From the NCBI GenBank assembly GCA_040757575.1, contig JBFLXA010000004.1:124001-188000 (forward strand): a DNA stretch of 64,000 nucleotides. The letters are read 5' to 3'. Source of the stretch: PFJX01 sp040757575 (lineage in GTDB: Bacteria; Pseudomonadota; Gammaproteobacteria; Burkholderiales; Thiobacillaceae). A program made the position numbers and the translations under genes. Below are positions 62,351 to 64,000 of this stretch, piece after piece; the first letter of the stretch is position 1; the number at the start of each line of letters is the position of its first letter. Below the pieces are notes generated by a model that saw only the letters and a program-made list of their open reading frames with translations, made no database searches and was not told where the DNA came from.

Positions 62351-63562
62351 ATGCGTTTGCTGTTCAAGCTGGTCCTGGCCCTGACCCTGCTCATGGCGGG
62401 CCTGGCCTTCATGGTGGCCCTGGCCACCTCGCCGCAGCCGGACCCGGCCGGAGGCCCGAGGCTTTCCATGGCGGACATGGTGCGGGCCCAGAAGCTTTGG
62501 CAGCGGCTGGGGGTCAGGCATATGCAGGAAGGCCAGCGCCGGGCGGTGCTGCTCACCGGCGAGGACCTGGCACTGGGGCTGGGGTATGGCGCCAAGCGGC
62601 TGGGTCTGGCCGGGGCCACGGCCCGGCTTGGAGACCAGGGGCTGACCGTACGTTTGGCGGTGCCGGTGCCCGGCTTGCCCGTCAAACGCTATTTCAATAT
62701 CCAGGCCCGGTTCGTGCAGTCCGAATCCATGCTGGTGCCTGACCAGTTGAAGGTCGGCAATGTCCCCTTGCCGGCGGTCCCGACCTTCCGTCTGCTGGGC
62801 TGGGGCCTGGCCCGGTCGGCCTATGGGGCTCAGTACCAGGTTGCCCGGGACATGTTGCAGGAGGCCCGGCTGGGACCCAACCGGCTGATCCTGGTGTTCG
62901 TCTGGCACCGGGCGGCGCTGGAACGGGCGGTAGGTGCAGGCATGGGCTTGCAGGAAGAATCGCTGGAAACCTACCGTAAGCTGGTGCGCGCCTACGAGGG
63001 CCGGGAGTTTGCCCCGCTCCTGGGACAGGTCATGGCCCTGGCCCAGGAACGCTCCCGCCTGCTGGACCCGATGGCGGAAAACCGGGCGGCCCTGGCGGCC
63101 CTGGCGGAGCGGACCCTGGGTACCCGCCTGGGGCCGGGGCGTTATGCAGGGAGAGGCAGTCTGCGACTTGCCGGGCGGGTGGATTTTGCCCAGCACGTGG
63201 CCCTGTCCGCTTTCCTGGCGGCCACCCAGGGGGGACAGTTTTCCAACATGGCGGGGTTGTACAAGGAAGTGGCCGATACCCGGGGCGGCAGCGGGTTTTC
63301 CTTCAACGACCTGGCCGCCGACCGGGCGGGGGCCTATCTGGGCCAGCAGGCGGTGGCATCGCCCTATGCCGCGGAACAGGTACAGGCCCGCCTGGCCGGG
63401 GTGGTCCGCCCCGAGGTGTTCTTTCCCAGGGTGGACGATCTGCCGGAGTTCCTTTCCCCGGGGGCCTTCCGGGCCCGGTACGGCAGCGTGGGTTCGCCGG
63501 GCTATCAGGCCATGGTGGCTAAGATCGACGCCCGTATCCGGGCCTTGCCCTTGTACCGCTGA
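62351..63562 (+). CDS. Hypothetical membrane-anchored protein
   Basis: 403 residues from the ATG at 62351; earlier starts lie inside the aldolase gene. One N-terminal helix (LVLALTLLMAGLAFMVALA) anchors it; the rest is predicted soluble in the periplasm. The middle (GYGAKRLGLAGATARLGDQGLTVRLAVPVPGLPVKRYFNIQA) looks like an LBP/BPI-like or SMP-type lipid-binding strand pattern, but I am not certain. The C-terminal half (FSFNDLAADRAGAYLG) has no recognised fold. It follows the aldolase by 10 bases and may share its transcript. Confidence 0.7.
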   Translation: MRLLFKLVLALTLLMAGLAFMVALATSPQPDPAGGPRLSMADMVRAQKLWQRLGVRHMQEGQRRAVLLTGEDLALGLGYGAKRLGLAGATARLGDQGLTVRLAVPVPGLPVKRYFNIQARFVQSESMLVPDQLKVGNVPLPAVPTFRLLGWGLARSAYGAQYQVARDMLQEARLGPNRLILVFVWHRAALERAVGAGMGLQEESLETYRKLVRAYEGREFAPLLGQVMALAQERSRLLDPMAENRAALAALAERTLGTRLGPGRYAGRGSLRLAGRVDFAQHVALSAFLAATQGGQFSNMAGLYKEVADTRGGSGFSFNDLAADRAGAYLGQQAVASPYAAEQVQARLAGVVRPEVFFPRVDDLPEFLSPGAFRARYGSVGSPGYQAMVAKIDARIRALPLYR

Positions 63563-63578
63563 AGCCCGTTTAGGCTTC
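63561..63578. terminator. Weak hairpin between convergent genes
   Basis: GAAGCC-CGTTTA-GGCTTC, a six-bp stem directly after the stop of the hypothetical gene and before the stop of the CopD-like gene. There is no T-run, so termination is uncertain. Confidence 0.3.
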
Positions 63579-64000
63579 TCAGGCGTGGATGACCAGGGGC
63601 GCCAGGAAAAGCTGGATGATCAGCAGGATGCCCAGGCTCAGGTTGACGCCCACCAGCATGCGGATGCGGTTCAGTGCTGCCGCGCCCACGGGCCAGTCCT
63701 GGGCAGTCACGGCCCGCTTTAGGGCGGCGAAGGGCACGAAGTAGAGGAAGGCGAAAATGAGGGCCATGAGATAGCCGATGGCCAGCATGACATGGATCTG
63801 CACGGGCACCGCTCCCATGCCGCCCATGTGCACCACCAGGATCTGGCCGGAGCCCACCAGGACGACGATGCAGCCCCACACCCAGGGGAAGAAACGGCCG
63901 AATACTGCCCGCCAGAGGCCCAGGCGCAAGGCCGGCTGCTCCAGGGTGGCAATGGCAGCGGGGCGCAGGCACTGGTGAGCAAAGAACATGCCCCCGATCC
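63579..64000 (-). CDS. CopD-family integral membrane protein, 5' end outside window
   Basis: At least 140 residues are visible, entering from the window edge: IGGMFFAHQCLRPAA continues beyond the first in-window ATG, as in CopD-like proteins where WIGGMFFAYQCLRP is an internal motif. RLGLWRAVFGRFFPWVWGCIVVLVGSG, HVMLAIGYLMALIFAFLYFVPFAALKRAV and GVNLSLGILLIIQLFLA form three further helices. The conserved histidines suggest heme or metal contact. Function is not established. Confidence 0.82.
   Translation of the reverse strand, partial: IGGMFFAHQCLRPAAIATLEQPALRLGLWRAVFGRFFPWVWGCIVVLVGSGQILVVHMGGMGAVPVQIHVMLAIGYLMALIFAFLYFVPFAALKRAVTAQDWPVGAAALNRIRMLVGVNLSLGILLIIQLFLAPLVIHA

Overview
The window is a high-GC (roughly two-thirds G+C) chromosomal segment from a Gram-negative bacterium. 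Gene content and order (perM/purM divergent, purN followed by a DUF3108 gene, pcm-rhodanese-tolC facing waaA, secA divergent from a DUF721/DciA gene, ilvE next to a zf-CHCC gene, an exosortase-type PEP-CTERM protein) point to a betaproteobacterium, most likely of the Rhodocyclales (Azospira/Dechloromonas/Zoogloea-like). That assignment is an inference from gene order and protein style, not from a marker gene; no rRNA or tRNA gene was seen.

Layout. 1-7.9 kb: perM (cut by the window edge), purM-purN-DUF3108, a Tat-exported dienelactone-hydrolase-like enzyme, purEK and a phosphomannomutase. 7.9-8.2 kb: a gene-free stretch with a probable small RNA. 8.2-16.5 kb: hemN, then a tightly coupled operon of TonB-dependent receptor, YfiR-like periplasmic protein, CHASE8-type hybrid histidine kinase and a REC-GGDEF diguanylate cyclase, closed by a long stem terminator. 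16.5-23.8 kb: DUF302 protein, zf-CHCC protein, ilvE, then exbB-exbD-tonB with a Sel1-repeat protein. 23.8-32.4 kb: a MacAB-like export set coupled to a CLC Cl-/H+ antiporter, selO, a flavoprotein, yaiI, an EamA half-transporter. 32.4-34.6 kb: thiC under a TPP riboswitch whose P3 arm carries a REP-like palindrome. 34.6-39.7 kb: two overlapping lipoprotein genes (a hydrolase/BamE-like fusion and a beta-lactamase-fold protein) and a two-component system. 39.9-47.1 kb: pcm, rhodanese, tolC, waaA, a nucleotide-sugar epimerase, DsrE-like protein, a thioredoxin-reductase-like flavoprotein and a MidA-like methyltransferase. 47.2-52.9 kb: two small uncharacterised genes behind a candidate IscR box, secA, dciA, aroK, VanZ-like. 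53-58.6 kb: a PEP-CTERM protein behind a candidate sigma-54 promoter, a zinc-ribbon/Sel1 membrane protein, a sodium:solute symporter, ubiB and ubiJ. 58.6-64 kb: mtnA, a 1,973-bp Tn402-like element, a FucA-type aldolase, an unknown membrane-anchored protein and a CopD-family fragment.

The most notable points are: (i) a non-autonomous Tn402/Tn5053-type transposon (59707-61679) with 23/25-matching ends and a perfect CTCTA target duplication, carrying a RelB/YafQ-type toxin-antitoxin, a resolvase and an unknown gene, inserted in the last codons of mtnA; (ii) the mtnA/FucA-type aldolase pair, which fits the DHAP shunt for methylthioadenosine salvage; (iii) the receptor-YfiR-CHASE8 kinase-cyclase operon, a variant of YfiBNR-type signalling; (iv) a probable ~62-nt sRNA with a CCUCC seed beside hemN; (v) an IscR-like box and (vi) a sigma-54 promoter with an upstream palindrome. 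No stretch of more than 300 bases lacks a gene or an annotated regulatory element; the 30039-30257 gap shows nothing recognisable.
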